A stretch of 64,000 nucleotides of DNA, taken from the NCBI GenBank assembly GCA_003116975.1, contig BGKB01000003.1, positions 62,001 through 126,000 on the forward strand, in the 5' to 3' direction. The DNA comes from Aurantiochytrium sp. KH105. Taxonomy: Eukaryota > Sar > Bigyra > Thraustochytrida > Thraustochytriidae. Each line of letters opens with the position of its first letter. Positions within the stretch are counted from its first letter, which is position 1. The notes under the pieces were generated by a model that saw nothing but the letters and a program-made list of their open reading frames with translations, had not been told where the DNA came from and searched no databases. The position numbers and the translations under genes were made by a program. Positions 34,666-43,481 of this stretch are shown in pieces.

Positions 34666-35748
34666 ATGCTATGCAGAAACCACACAGGCAGTGAGGATGA
34701 TGACCGTCTGACATTTGAAATCTGTGTCCATGGAACTTGCAACGCCAGTGGGGTTTGCGAGTGCTTTGAAGGCTTTGAGCACCTTCAAGTTTTCACCTTT
34801 AATACGCTCTGCGACATTGCTTCAACGCGCAAGACCATCATTCTTGTCACTCTCGGATTCCTTTGCAGCATCACCGCAGCCATTGCATTACAGAGTTTGA
34901 TAGTCCGCCAGAGTAGCACATTTGTGCGCGGGGCCGCAACCGCCGCTGCGTGGACTGGTCTTCTGTCCAGCTTATTCTTTTATTTACTCGCCGGGACACG
35001 GTCGGCAACTCCGTTCACGTTTGCTCTTCTTTACGCCAGTATAGCAACAGGCATTTACATGGCTTGTCTTTTGGTGATGGGACTCGTACAACCAATTCAT
35101 AGACTTTCGGGGAAACGCCTGCATTGGTTCCGTAAAGAGCGCTTGCGGCGTCTTATCTATATCGAAGCTTTGGCCTTTCTGATTCTTGAGATCATCGCCA
35201 GCATCGCCTACAAGCGAAACATCCGCGGAAAATTAATGCTTCGTGTCACACTCACTGTCTATGTGATCAACGCAACGGTCGGGTTGTACATCTTTTGGTT
35301 ACTCAAGGCCGCATCTCGCGTCCTTGCTGATAATCTGAATGCAAATCTGCAGCAGGTGCCCCCAGGTGACGTTGCTACCGAGAACCGCGTCGTTCGATTT
35401 ACCATGCGTATTCAAAATCACCGGAAGTTTGCGCAATTTATCGCGTTCGGGCTATGTGCCATCGCCTGCATTGGAATTGCAGGTGGTGCTCTGGGATATG
35501 TGATTCCAGAGGAGGTGTCCGTGTATTCCTGCGTTAACATACCTTTTCTAGTGCTTTTGCCAACTCTATTATTTGTAGATGACGTGCCACTTTTCCCCCG
35601 TAGGTCACGGACGATCCTTCCCAAGAAGAGTTATTTGAAGGAGCTCAATCGCTCCAAGAGTCATTCTGGTGGACAATCACACGACCGAATAAAGATAGGT
35701 GCTTCAAGTCTGGTCCTTTCTACCCAATCCGTGGAAGCAACAGATTGA
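34666..35748 (+). CDS. Multi-pass membrane protein with N-terminal EGF-like motif
   Basis: From the ATG at 34666 the product is 360 aa; the open frame extends 10 codons upstream to a GTG. It begins with a cysteine cluster CVHGTCNASGVCECFEGFE that has EGF-like spacing (CxxGxC x4 GxCxCxxGF), then about seven hydrophobic segments between residues 55 and 300 (including TIILVTLGFLCSITAAIAL, AAAWTGLLSSLFFYLLAG, ALLYASIATGIYMACLLVMG, YIEALAFLILEIIASIA and FIAFGLCAIACIGIAGGALGYV) and a basic, Ser-rich tail. EGF-like domains are extracellular, yet no signal peptide precedes it, so a 5' exon is probably missing from this model. The seven-helix count suggests a receptor-like fold, but no GPCR motif is recognised. 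Confidence 0.6.
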   Translation: MLCRNHTGSEDDDRLTFEICVHGTCNASGVCECFEGFEHLQVFTFNTLCDIASTRKTIILVTLGFLCSITAAIALQSLIVRQSSTFVRGAATAAAWTGLLSSLFFYLLAGTRSATPFTFALLYASIATGIYMACLLVMGLVQPIHRLSGKRLHWFRKERLRRLIYIEALAFLILEIIASIAYKRNIRGKLMLRVTLTVYVINATVGLYIFWLLKAASRVLADNLNANLQQVPPGDVATENRVVRFTMRIQNHRKFAQFIAFGLCAIACIGIAGGALGYVIPEEVSVYSCVNIPFLVLLPTLLFVDDVPLFPRRSRTILPKKSYLKELNRSKSHSGGQSHDRIKIGASSLVLSTQSVEATD

Positions 35749-36368
35749 TTGATTGATTGATTGCAGCTTTCTAATTTTTTTTAAGCCTTCATATCATTGC
35801 ATTCATCTGTTCGTTCTTCTGGGTCACAGGTGTCCAAGGTTGCTGCTTTTCTTCCTTTAGCGAGAAAACTTCGCCGTGTGCACAAGGAATGATTAAATTC
35901 CGAAGACGCGTCTCTTTTCCTTTGCGCGTATCGAGTCGATTCTCCTGACGAGTTGGATGCTGTGTCGTGCGCTGCTGAGCAAGCTTTCTCATCAGGCTCG
36001 CAAGGTTTCTCAAACTAGAAAAAAAAAAGTGGCAAAATCAATTTGTATTTTTTGGTGGTGGTGCTCGGATAGCTTGGCCTTGGATTTGACGATACACTAT
36101 GCATTCTGGCAGGTCGAGAAAAAGGCCCTTCTCTATCTTGGCATGTCCCGCTGATGGTCAACTCGGATAGTGAAGAATTTGTCTAGTGAACGCATGACAT
36201 GGCACGGCATGGAACTGCACGACATGAAAGATAAACAAACAGACAGACAGACGAATGCCATGCTGCTGCCCAATGATCATGCGCACTGGACTTTCCTCGA
36301 ATTATGAAGAAGGAAAAGAAGTCTTTTGTCGCTTCACTGACAAGACTCCCACTCTCACAAAAAGAGTT
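35749..36368. other. Convergent intergenic region
   Basis: Starts with a GATT repeat at about 35744-35763 overlapping the end of the previous gene and contains ACATGGCACGGCATGGAAC-type imperfect repeats near 36197-36225 and a GACA run near 36238-36252. No gene seen. Confidence 0.5.
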
Positions 36369-38060
36369 TTAGCGTGCGCGGACACGAAGAGGAAGTCCGT
36401 GCTTGGGACCCATGGTAACGTCAGACTGGATGTAGAGCTCCTCGCGCGGGTCCATGGCGACCTTGAAGTCGATGTTCTTGACAATGGAAGAGAGTACCAT
36501 GACACCTTCGATCATGGCAAGGCGAGCGCCAGCGCAGGTGCGAGAGCCGGCGCCAAAGGGGAGGAAAGCGTACTTGAGGTCGTCGTTGCCCGGCACGCCA
36601 ATAGGCTTGGTCGGGTGAAGGTCCGGAAGGTCGTCGAAGCGCTCGGGGCGGAACTCGTTCGGGTTGTCCCAGATCTCGGGGCTGCGGTTCATGGGGAACT
36701 GGCTGACAAAGACAAAGGCGCCCTTGGGAACCTTGTAGCCGCAGAGCTCGGTGTCACACGAGGCTTCGCGCGGGAAGGACGGGACGGTCGGGTACATGCG
36801 CAACGTCTCGAACATGACCTGGTAGGCGTACTTGAGGGTGCGGGCCTCCTCGTACGAGGTGGTGTTGCCAGAAACAACCTCGTCGACCTCCTTGCGGAGC
36901 TTCTCGAGCTTGTCCGGGTTCTCCTGAAGAAGCTTGAGCATGAAGCAGATGGTGTTGGAGGTGGTCTCATGGCCAGCGCCGCGGATGGTCTTGAACTCCT
37001 CGTTGGCCTCCTTTTCAGTGAGAGCAAGAGAACCGTCCTCGTTCTTGGCGGTGAGAAGGGCGTCAAGCATCGAGTTGGGAATCTTCTTCTCCTTGGCGAT
37101 CTCGACGGCACGGTCAAAGGTGGCGTCCATGCGGCCCTTGATCTCGTCGATCTTGGGGTCGTGCATGTAGTCCATGATGGGCATGGCGGTGCGCATGACA
37201 ATGTCCTGGAGACCGTAGTCGAGGTCGTGCGCAAAAATGTTTTCCTTCTCAGTAAGCCGCTGCTGCGACGAGAGGTCATTGTGCTCTCCGGTGCCGACGT
37301 TCATGATGATGTCGAGGGTGAGCATGGACATGTCGTAGTAGCAGTTGATGTTGCGGCCCTCCTCGCCGGCCTTGCGCCACTTGTCGAGGAGCACGGCGAT
37401 CTGGTTCTGCATGATGGGGGCGTAGTCGCGGAGGTGCTTCTCGCTGAGAAAGTTCATGACGACGCGGCGGTGCAGCATCCACTTGGGGCCGGTGGGCAAA
37501 CCAAGGAGGCCGTCGCCGACGTGCGCGGTGAAGCCGGTGTGGCCACGGGTGTTGTAGGTGACCTTGTCGGTGAGGACCTTTTTGACGGCGACGGGGTCAC
37601 TGACCCAGACGACGGGGATGGCGAGGCTGTAGTCGGTGCTGCTGAGGGGGCGGATGAGGGTGTGGATGGGGCCCATTTCCTTGGCGATGGCCTTTTCGAG
37701 CTCGTGGCGCTTCCACGGGCCGTACTTGTGCACTGCCTTCACGAGCATATCCGTGGGGACCACGGGGGGCAGCTCGGTGCCTGCCTTGCCCCAGAGAGCC
37801 CTGCGCCAGCAGTATTGGAAGAGCGTAAGCGCTGGGAGGCCCTTGCGCGGGCTAAATTTGGCGATGGCCACCAGCAGCGAGACGGCGCGCACGATGCGGC
37901 CCTTCATCGCGAGCCGCGCGGCGTGCAGCACGGTCAGCGCGTCGAGCACGATTTTCCGCTGCTTCCTGAAGACGCCCAGGCCGAGCTCCATATTGGTGCC
38001 CGTGGCATCTGCCCACGCCACCAGGGCCAGCGCCCAGTCTGCCACCTTGACGAGCGACAT
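36369..38060 (-). CDS. Cytochrome P450 monooxygenase
   Basis: A 563-aa protein. The ATG at 38060 (MSLVKV) is used because upstream codons fall in a CTCG microsatellite. All P450 marks are present: I-helix oxygen-binding motif GAGHETTS near residue 361, K-helix ETLR, PERF motif FRPERFDD and the heme-ligand loop FGAGSRTCAGARLAM with the axial Cys near residue 508. The N-terminal 110 residues form extra helices and there is no clear hydrophobic anchor, unlike ER-bound P450s; the pattern is closest to the CYP4/CYP97-like clan in general. Codon use is markedly more biased toward C/G-ending codons than in neighbouring genes, which suggests high expression. Reductase partner not in this window; substrate unknown. 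Confidence 0.93.
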   Translation of the reverse strand: MSLVKVADWALALVAWADATGTNMELGLGVFRKQRKIVLDALTVLHAARLAMKGRIVRAVSLLVAIAKFSPRKGLPALTLFQYCWRRALWGKAGTELPPVVPTDMLVKAVHKYGPWKRHELEKAIAKEMGPIHTLIRPLSSTDYSLAIPVVWVSDPVAVKKVLTDKVTYNTRGHTGFTAHVGDGLLGLPTGPKWMLHRRVVMNFLSEKHLRDYAPIMQNQIAVLLDKWRKAGEEGRNINCYYDMSMLTLDIIMNVGTGEHNDLSSQQRLTEKENIFAHDLDYGLQDIVMRTAMPIMDYMHDPKIDEIKGRMDATFDRAVEIAKEKKIPNSMLDALLTAKNEDGSLALTEKEANEEFKTIRGAGHETTSNTICFMLKLLQENPDKLEKLRKEVDEVVSGNTTSYEEARTLKYAYQVMFETLRMYPTVPSFPREASCDTELCGYKVPKGAFVFVSQFPMNRSPEIWDNPNEFRPERFDDLPDLHPTKPIGVPGNDDLKYAFLPFGAGSRTCAGARLAMIEGVMVLSSIVKNIDFKVAMDPREELYIQSDVTMGPKHGLPLRVRAR

Positions 38061-38083
38061 CCTCTTCTCCTCTCCGGCCTCGC

Positions 38084-38109
38084 GCTCGCTCGCTCGCTCG
38101 CTCGCTCGC
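38084..38109. repeat. CTCG tetranucleotide microsatellite
   Basis: Six tandem CTCG units just upstream of the P450 start. Confidence 0.85.
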
Positions 38110-38347
38110 CGCTTTCCTGCGTGCAAGCCGCTGCTCTTCTCGCTGCCTCGGCTCGATTCGGGTTTGCTCTCGCCCTCCCTCGCGCCGCCCCAGCTCCTCC
38201 ATACATGCGTCCTCTATCCTCTCCATGGCTGCCCACTCTTTGGTACATCCGCGCACGCATCCGTTCTCTGCCAGCCGCCCTAACCCAAACTCTCGTACGT
38301 ACCGTCCCCGCCGCGCGGGGGGTCTCGCTCTTCGCAGCCCCGCGCAC

Positions 38348-38399
38348 TGCAGGGCGCGCAGGGCGTGCAGGGCGTGCAGGGCGTGCAGGGCGTGCAGGA
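38348..38399. repeat. 10-bp minisatellite GCAGGGCGTG
   Basis: About five tandem copies of GCAGGGCGTG, the first one with a variant base. Confidence 0.9.
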
Positions 38400-38812
38400 C
38401 GGCGCGCTGGGACGCTCTGTCTCGGCGTGTGGGTGTCTCGTGCGCGCATTGATTGACTGACTGGGTCGCGTCTGCTGCCTGCACTGCAGCGCCGCAATCA
38501 CAGCCCTAACGGGAGGGGGCAGAGTTCGCACGCGCGCCGGGTCTTTCACGGGACCGGCGCGCCGCGTCCGCGCGCCGGAAGGGGAGGAGGTACCGCGCCT
38601 GCGCCAGGACTCCCCGCGTGCCCCGCGAGCGAGACATGGCGCGATCGCGCGCGATGCGCAGCCGCGCAGCCGCGCGGGCTTGCGAGACTGGCCTGACCCC
38701 GCGCTCTGCTGCCCTTCCCTCACTCGCCCACTCCCCTGCGCGGAGCGCGAGCTTCGCGTCCTCGCCCCGCCGCCTGTCTCCGCGTCGCGTCGCGTCGCGG
38801 GGCTGTCTGTGG

Positions 38813-38873
38813 TCGATGCGATGCGATGCGATGCGATGCGATGCGATGCGATGTGTTGTGATGTGATGTGATG
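38813..38873. repeat. GATGC pentanucleotide array
   Basis: About eight perfect GATGC units degrading into GTGAT units. The same motif on the other strand forms the array at 56527-56630. Confidence 0.9.
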
Positions 38874-39902
38874 GCGGGGCCACGCGCCAGAGCCCGTGCC
38901 CTACCCGGCCGCGAAGCCGCATGCGCTGCGAGACGCCACGCTGCGCTGCGCTGCGCCGCGAGACGCGACGCCACGCAACGCGAACGTACGGCGGGGCGAA
39001 ACGTTCCGCTTCGCGCGGCCTCGCAGCATCAACATCGTCCATCTCCATCCTCACGGCGCCGCGACCTCAACGTCCTCGCGGGCTCGACGTCCTCGCGGCC
39101 TCGATCGCGCTGCGCTGCGCTGCGCTGCGCTGCGAGCGGCGGCCAGCAAACCCGCCGCGTGCATCCGAGTGCGCGCTCGGGGTCCTGGATGCGCTTTCTG
39201 CACCGTGAAGTGTCGCTGCCGGCCTAGCGCACATCTGTAGCTAGAGATAGCAGCGGTGACCTGCCCGGCCGACATCCATCCCCCGCAAGGCGCGAGCGCG
39301 GCGAGCGAATGCGAGACGCGGCGCATTCTCGCAGCGAGCGCAGCGCGGCTTCGCGCCAGCTTGCGGCCACCGCGTTACGCGACTCCCATTGCGAGCGAGC
39401 ACGCAAGCACGCAAACACTTACGCGGCCAGTGCTGCGCTGCGGACGCGCAGGGTGCGTGCGTCCATTCGCGGAGACCACAGGGTGTTGTTGTTGTGTCGG
39501 GTAAGTATGCGGCGAATCGCGACGAGAGCGAGACAGCGCGCAGTCCGTGCCGCGGCAGCGTCACCGTCGGACTCGCTTTTCGCGCACCGGCGCGCAATAC
39601 AACCTGTTCGTCTGTCTGCAGCCAGCAGCAGCTTCTTGGTTGGCAGAAGCATGACGCCCAGAAACGCCAAGGAGGCAAGCTAACTAACTGTAAAGGCGAG
39701 CAGGATGGCACACCCCGTCGCAAACACGCAACCGACGGAGGGAAGGGAACTTGCGCTTCAGCAAAACGGTGGTGGCGTCGCCACACGCAACGCGACGATT
39801 GTTTTGGCCAACAGGCGTTTCTTTGATTTTAGGTTACTCACTACGACGACCAGTCAAATCAAGGCTTGCCTAACCTTGGTGTGCCTTCTCTTGACATAAC
39901 GC

Positions 39903-42900
39903 TCACTCGTCTTCGGCTTGAAGCTTACGCTGGCGAACAAAGAGCGGCTCCGGCAGCTTGCCGTGCTGTGCGACTTGCCAGCCGTCAAGAGGAGGTTTCT
40001 TCGCGCTACCATTCTCCATGTTGACAAAGTAAATGCGCTTTGTCGTCATCGAATCCTTCCGACTGGACCGTCGCGACTGGCGCCGAGATTGGGGCGTCGA
40101 GGGCGGCAAGCTCGTGGCTCTGCCCCCCGACGCTGCCGCCTCCTCGTCCGTTTCATCAATGTGAAACATGAGCGAACCCACCAAGAGCCAGATGCGGCGG
40201 TCCGCGTACGGCGAGCGAAGCAGCGAATAGGTGGCGCCAGCCTTTTGCATTACAAACTGCGGAACCCCATCCGCCACGCCCGACTGAAAGTAGCGTCCGT
40301 GGACCTCTGCACATCCCGAGTCCGTCACGACGACAGCCTCGCGGTTCATCAGCTCCATGTCCTTGAGGTAGCTATCAGAAGTCTTGCACACCAGCGACGG
40401 CGCAGGCGGGCGACCGGAAATTGCCTCCCATGAACGCACAGGCGGCTTGAGAGACCCGCCCTCGAGCTTGTTCACGTAGAGCAAATGAGTCTCTCCCGAC
40501 CCCTTGACGAGCTTTAGTGTCCAGATCGGCACTTGACCCACTTGAACTTCGGAGCGCTCAATAAGATAGGTATCATCCGTGCCAGGGGCGGTCATGATGT
40601 ACTTTGCAGCGTCTGTGACTTCCATTTGCTCGTACGAACCGCATGCGGACCGCGTGCCAGCGTCGGTGACGTTCACGCGCACAATACTCTTGAGGATGTG
40701 GCGCTTGCGTTGGCCCAGCTGTTTTTGGGCGTGATGCGCGCGGTAGCACGCCTGAAGGCGGATGGCGGCCCGCACCACAATTTGCTGTACTCTTGCCTCG
40801 AAGCGCACTTGCTCTTGGTGGGATCGAAAACGCGCCTGAATGACCGTGGCAGCCGTTTGCTGCTTGCTGATAGACTTGCGAGTCATGTGCGTGCGCACAT
40901 GCTTTTGCAGCATGATGGCTGCGTGTTTTTGCTCGAGCATGCGCGTCATCTTGCGCTTGGCTCCAAACTGACGAAATCGCGACTGGAGACGAATGGCCGC
41001 CACGTCGACCATGACGCGATTCTCCTCCTCGCAATGGCGCTGCGCCGTGACAATAACACAGCTCATGAAATGAGCAGCTGCCTTTCGAACGCTTCGCCGG
41101 CGCAGCGCAGCTCGACGCGGCGGCAACATACGCAGAAAGGCCTGGATGCGCACAATCTCGCGCATCTGGCGCTGAAAGTGCTGACGCGAAATGCTCGCTC
41201 GTGCATGGCTCTGGAGAAGCGTTGCAGCCTTCTCTTGCGCCGCCGCCTCGGCCTTTGCACGGGCCTCCTCTTCGATGCGAGCCTGCTCGGCGAGAAGGCG
41301 TAGCCGTTCGGCTTCGGCCTCAGCTTGCAGTCGTGCTTCCTCAGCCTCGGCCTCGGCCTGCAATCGAGCTCTTTCCGCTTCGGCCTCTTCGATCGCTCTT
41401 TGCTTGGCTTCTGCTTCTTCTGCCAGAGCTTGGGCGCGCGCTGCCTCCTCGGCGCGAGAAATGGCCGACAAGCGCTGTGCGGCGATTGTCTCGTAATAGT
41501 CATCCGGGTCGTGCTCGATGTCTTGGGTTTTGGTCATGTCTCTTCTCGCTGCATCACCTCGATCAGACGCTCTGCTTCTTGAACTTCTTGAACTTCTTGC
41601 GGGTTCTACCTCCGAATTTTTGTGTTCTTCTTCTTCTTCTTCGTTCTCGTCACCATCTTCTTGCTGCTGGTTGGGCGCGTACTGAGATGGAGGTTCGAGC
41701 AGCGAAAACGCTTCAGCCCCTGTCAGCATTTCAAGATCTCTGACAAAGGGATCCTCTTCCTCCTCATCTTCCCCCTCTTCCTCTTCATCATCGTCATCGT
41801 CATCGTGGGCAAAGTCGGCGTCACTGGCATTTGCTCTTCTGTTGGCTCGAGTTCTCGTTTCATCTCCTGCGGCGTGCTTGTCTCGATAGTGTTGCTTGAG
41901 GGGGATCTTACTCTGCGTTTCGTAGGTATGAGTCCACAGGAGCTGACTCTTTCGAATCGAGTCTGCGTCGCACTTGCTTGGTGCTGGAGAGGCCGCTACA
42001 GTGGCAAGTAAGCGACGATTACTTTCATTTGTGAGCGGCATTTTGCGCGTCGAGTTTGGGTGCACGAGCTTTTGCCGGTATGGATTCCTCTTGCGGCCCG
42101 GTGAACGTGAAGGAGATGTCGTAGCGGGGGGAGACGGCCGGAAAAGAGGAGCGTCAGGTATTCTTACCTCGCGGTCTGGTCCGGTCGTAATAGTCAAGAG
42201 AGAGGTCTTCGTCGAAGTTGTCTTGAGGAGTTTCTTCTGCAAGCTTTCAAGCTCGTCATCAAATACTGAAGGCGTCGTTGCATCACGCCAAACGGGAGCG
42301 GCCGTTGCCATACGCGCGAGTTTGTGTGTTGCGTGATGCTTTTTCTGCTCTTCTTTGGACTTGTCTTTGGAGGGCTGTTTGGCGGGTTTCTTTGGCGAAA
42401 TCTTGCGTTTTTCAATTCGAAATACGGAAGGCTGGTCCTTGTCGACAATGAGGTTGCTGTCGAGGTAGTCGCGAACAAGTCTCCGCGTTCGCTTCAGACG
42501 TCGATCCTGTCTTGAGCCTTTCATGGTAACAGGTCCAAAGGCATCGGCAGTTCGACCCGTTGCGCTTGCTTGAAAATGAGATTGTTTCGCACGCGGGGCT
42601 GCCGGAACCGCAAAGGCCACATCGAGGACTGTCTCACGACTGAGCCCGACGGCATTTCGCGCCGTGACCGCAAAGGTGCATGCATAATTGAACGCATGCA
42701 CACTTACCATGGCGCTGAGAACACAGGCGCATGAGGTTGTCCTGTAAACAATCTTCCAGTCGGGTTCCTTGACGCTGCAGCGTTGTACGATATACTCTTC
42801 GATGTCAGCCCCCCGGTCATCGCTAGCGCGCCATTTCAGTTTGACAAACATGTGTCTGCCGCGTGCGCTGGCGGCGTGCGAGTCATCGTAGAGCGTATAT

Positions 42901-43244
42901 GATGCATCAAGGGCAAGCACGGGTGCCGGTCTCGCGGCTGGGGTGCGGACTGCAATCATGCGGCTGTACTGGTTGTTTTGTTCGGCATCTTGGCGCGTGC
43001 GAATCCAATACCAGGTCGCTGCATCGAGGAGGTTAAAGACGAGCTCCTTATCTGCGTCGCTTTTTACGTGGCGCTCTCTTGCGCGAAGAAAGGCGCCTGG
43101 TTCACTCGGCACGGCGGCCTTGGGGCCGCTCTGGTCGCGGGCAATCTCCACCACCGCGCCAAGAGGTACCGCGCCGGGCCATCGCAGCGTGAGAGCGCTC
43201 GATCTGCCTCCCACGACGGCGGGACATTTGGGCGGCGGAGACAT
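39903..43244 (-). CDS. FN3-coiled-coil-IQ motif protein
   Basis: A 1113-aa protein. ATG at 43244 (MSPPPK); the frame continues eight codons to a TTG. Two fibronectin type III domains fill about residues 1-215 (LTLRWPGAVPLGAVVEIA; FVKLKWRASDDRGADIEEYIVQR; YACTFAVTARNAVG). A basic disordered region, an acidic run (DDDDDDEEEEGEDEEEE near 477) and an Ala/Glu/Arg coiled coil (about 610-670) follow. Then come at least five IQ-type motifs (about 674-835; AATLLQSHAR, AAIRLQSRFR, AAIMLQKHVR, AATVIQARFR, AAIRLQACYR) expected to bind calmodulin or EF-hand light chains, and a C-terminal beta-rich region with repeated YVNKLEGGSLKPP / FVNMENGSAKKPP segments. No motor or kinase domain; a cytoskeletal or axonemal scaffold is the inference. 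Confidence 0.8.
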   Translation of the reverse strand: MSPPPKCPAVVGGRSSALTLRWPGAVPLGAVVEIARDQSGPKAAVPSEPGAFLRARERHVKSDADKELVFNLLDAATWYWIRTRQDAEQNNQYSRMIAVRTPAARPAPVLALDASYTLYDDSHAASARGRHMFVKLKWRASDDRGADIEEYIVQRCSVKEPDWKIVYRTTSCACVLSAMVSVHAFNYACTFAVTARNAVGLSRETVLDVAFAVPAAPRAKQSHFQASATGRTADAFGPVTMKGSRQDRRLKRTRRLVRDYLDSNLIVDKDQPSVFRIEKRKISPKKPAKQPSKDKSKEEQKKHHATHKLARMATAAPVWRDATTPSVFDDELESLQKKLLKTTSTKTSLLTITTGPDREVRIPDAPLFRPSPPATTSPSRSPGRKRNPYRQKLVHPNSTRKMPLTNESNRRLLATVAASPAPSKCDADSIRKSQLLWTHTYETQSKIPLKQHYRDKHAAGDETRTRANRRANASDADFAHDDDDDDEEEEGEDEEEEDPFVRDLEMLTGAEAFSLLEPPSQYAPNQQQEDGDENEEEEEEHKNSEVEPARSSRSSRSRASDRGDAARRDMTKTQDIEHDPDDYYETIAAQRLSAISRAEEAARAQALAEEAEAKQRAIEEAEAERARLQAEAEAEEARLQAEAEAERLRLLAEQARIEEEARAKAEAAAQEKAATLLQSHARASISRQHFQRQMREIVRIQAFLRMLPPRRAALRRRSVRKAAAHFMSCVIVTAQRHCEEENRVMVDVAAIRLQSRFRQFGAKRKMTRMLEQKHAAIMLQKHVRTHMTRKSISKQQTAATVIQARFRSHQEQVRFEARVQQIVVRAAIRLQACYRAHHAQKQLGQRKRHILKSIVRVNVTDAGTRSACGSYEQMEVTDAAKYIMTAPGTDDTYLIERSEVQVGQVPIWTLKLVKGSGETHLLYVNKLEGGSLKPPVRSWEAISGRPPAPSLVCKTSDSYLKDMELMNREAVVVTDSGCAEVHGRYFQSGVADGVPQFVMQKAGATYSLLRSPYADRRIWLLVGSLMFHIDETDEEAAASGGRATSLPPSTPQSRRQSRRSSRKDSMTTKRIYFVNMENGSAKKPPLDGWQVAQHGKLPEPLFVRQRKLQAEDE

Positions 43245-43436
43245 GCTCTCGGTCGCCCTCGCGCACAAAAGCCTGCGGCAATTGCTCGCTCCTCAACGCT
43301 CGAGCGTCGCGAGCTTCGTTGATCCGTCTACTAGCTCGATGATGAAGTGAGCGGTTGACGACGACAGCGAGGACGCGTTGGCGCGGCCGTCTCCGATCGC
43401 AGAACGGGTGTGCACACGCATCCACGGGGCGGGAAC

Positions 43437-43440
<4 letters not shown>

Positions 43441-43481
<41 letters not shown>
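43441..43481. repeat. CT dinucleotide microsatellite
   Basis: Seventeen CT units (43441-43474) followed by GT units, about 200 bp upstream of the FN3/IQ gene start. Confidence 0.95.

Larger units (their letters stand above)
38061..39902. other. 1.8 kb intergenic region rich in short tandem repeats
   Basis: P450 promoter on the left and 3' flank of the FN3/IQ gene on the right. Holds a CTCG microsatellite (38084-38109), a 10-bp minisatellite (38348-38399), a GATGC pentanucleotide array (38813-38873) and CTGCG repeats (about 39107-39135). Open frames are Arg/Ala-rich artefacts. No gene supported. Confidence 0.5.

Noticed and set aside
36255-38456. 733-codon plus-strand frame
   Set aside because: It is exactly antisense to the P450 gene, whose motifs are complete; the Leu/Val/Gly-rich product mirrors the strong C/G-ending codon bias of the real gene.
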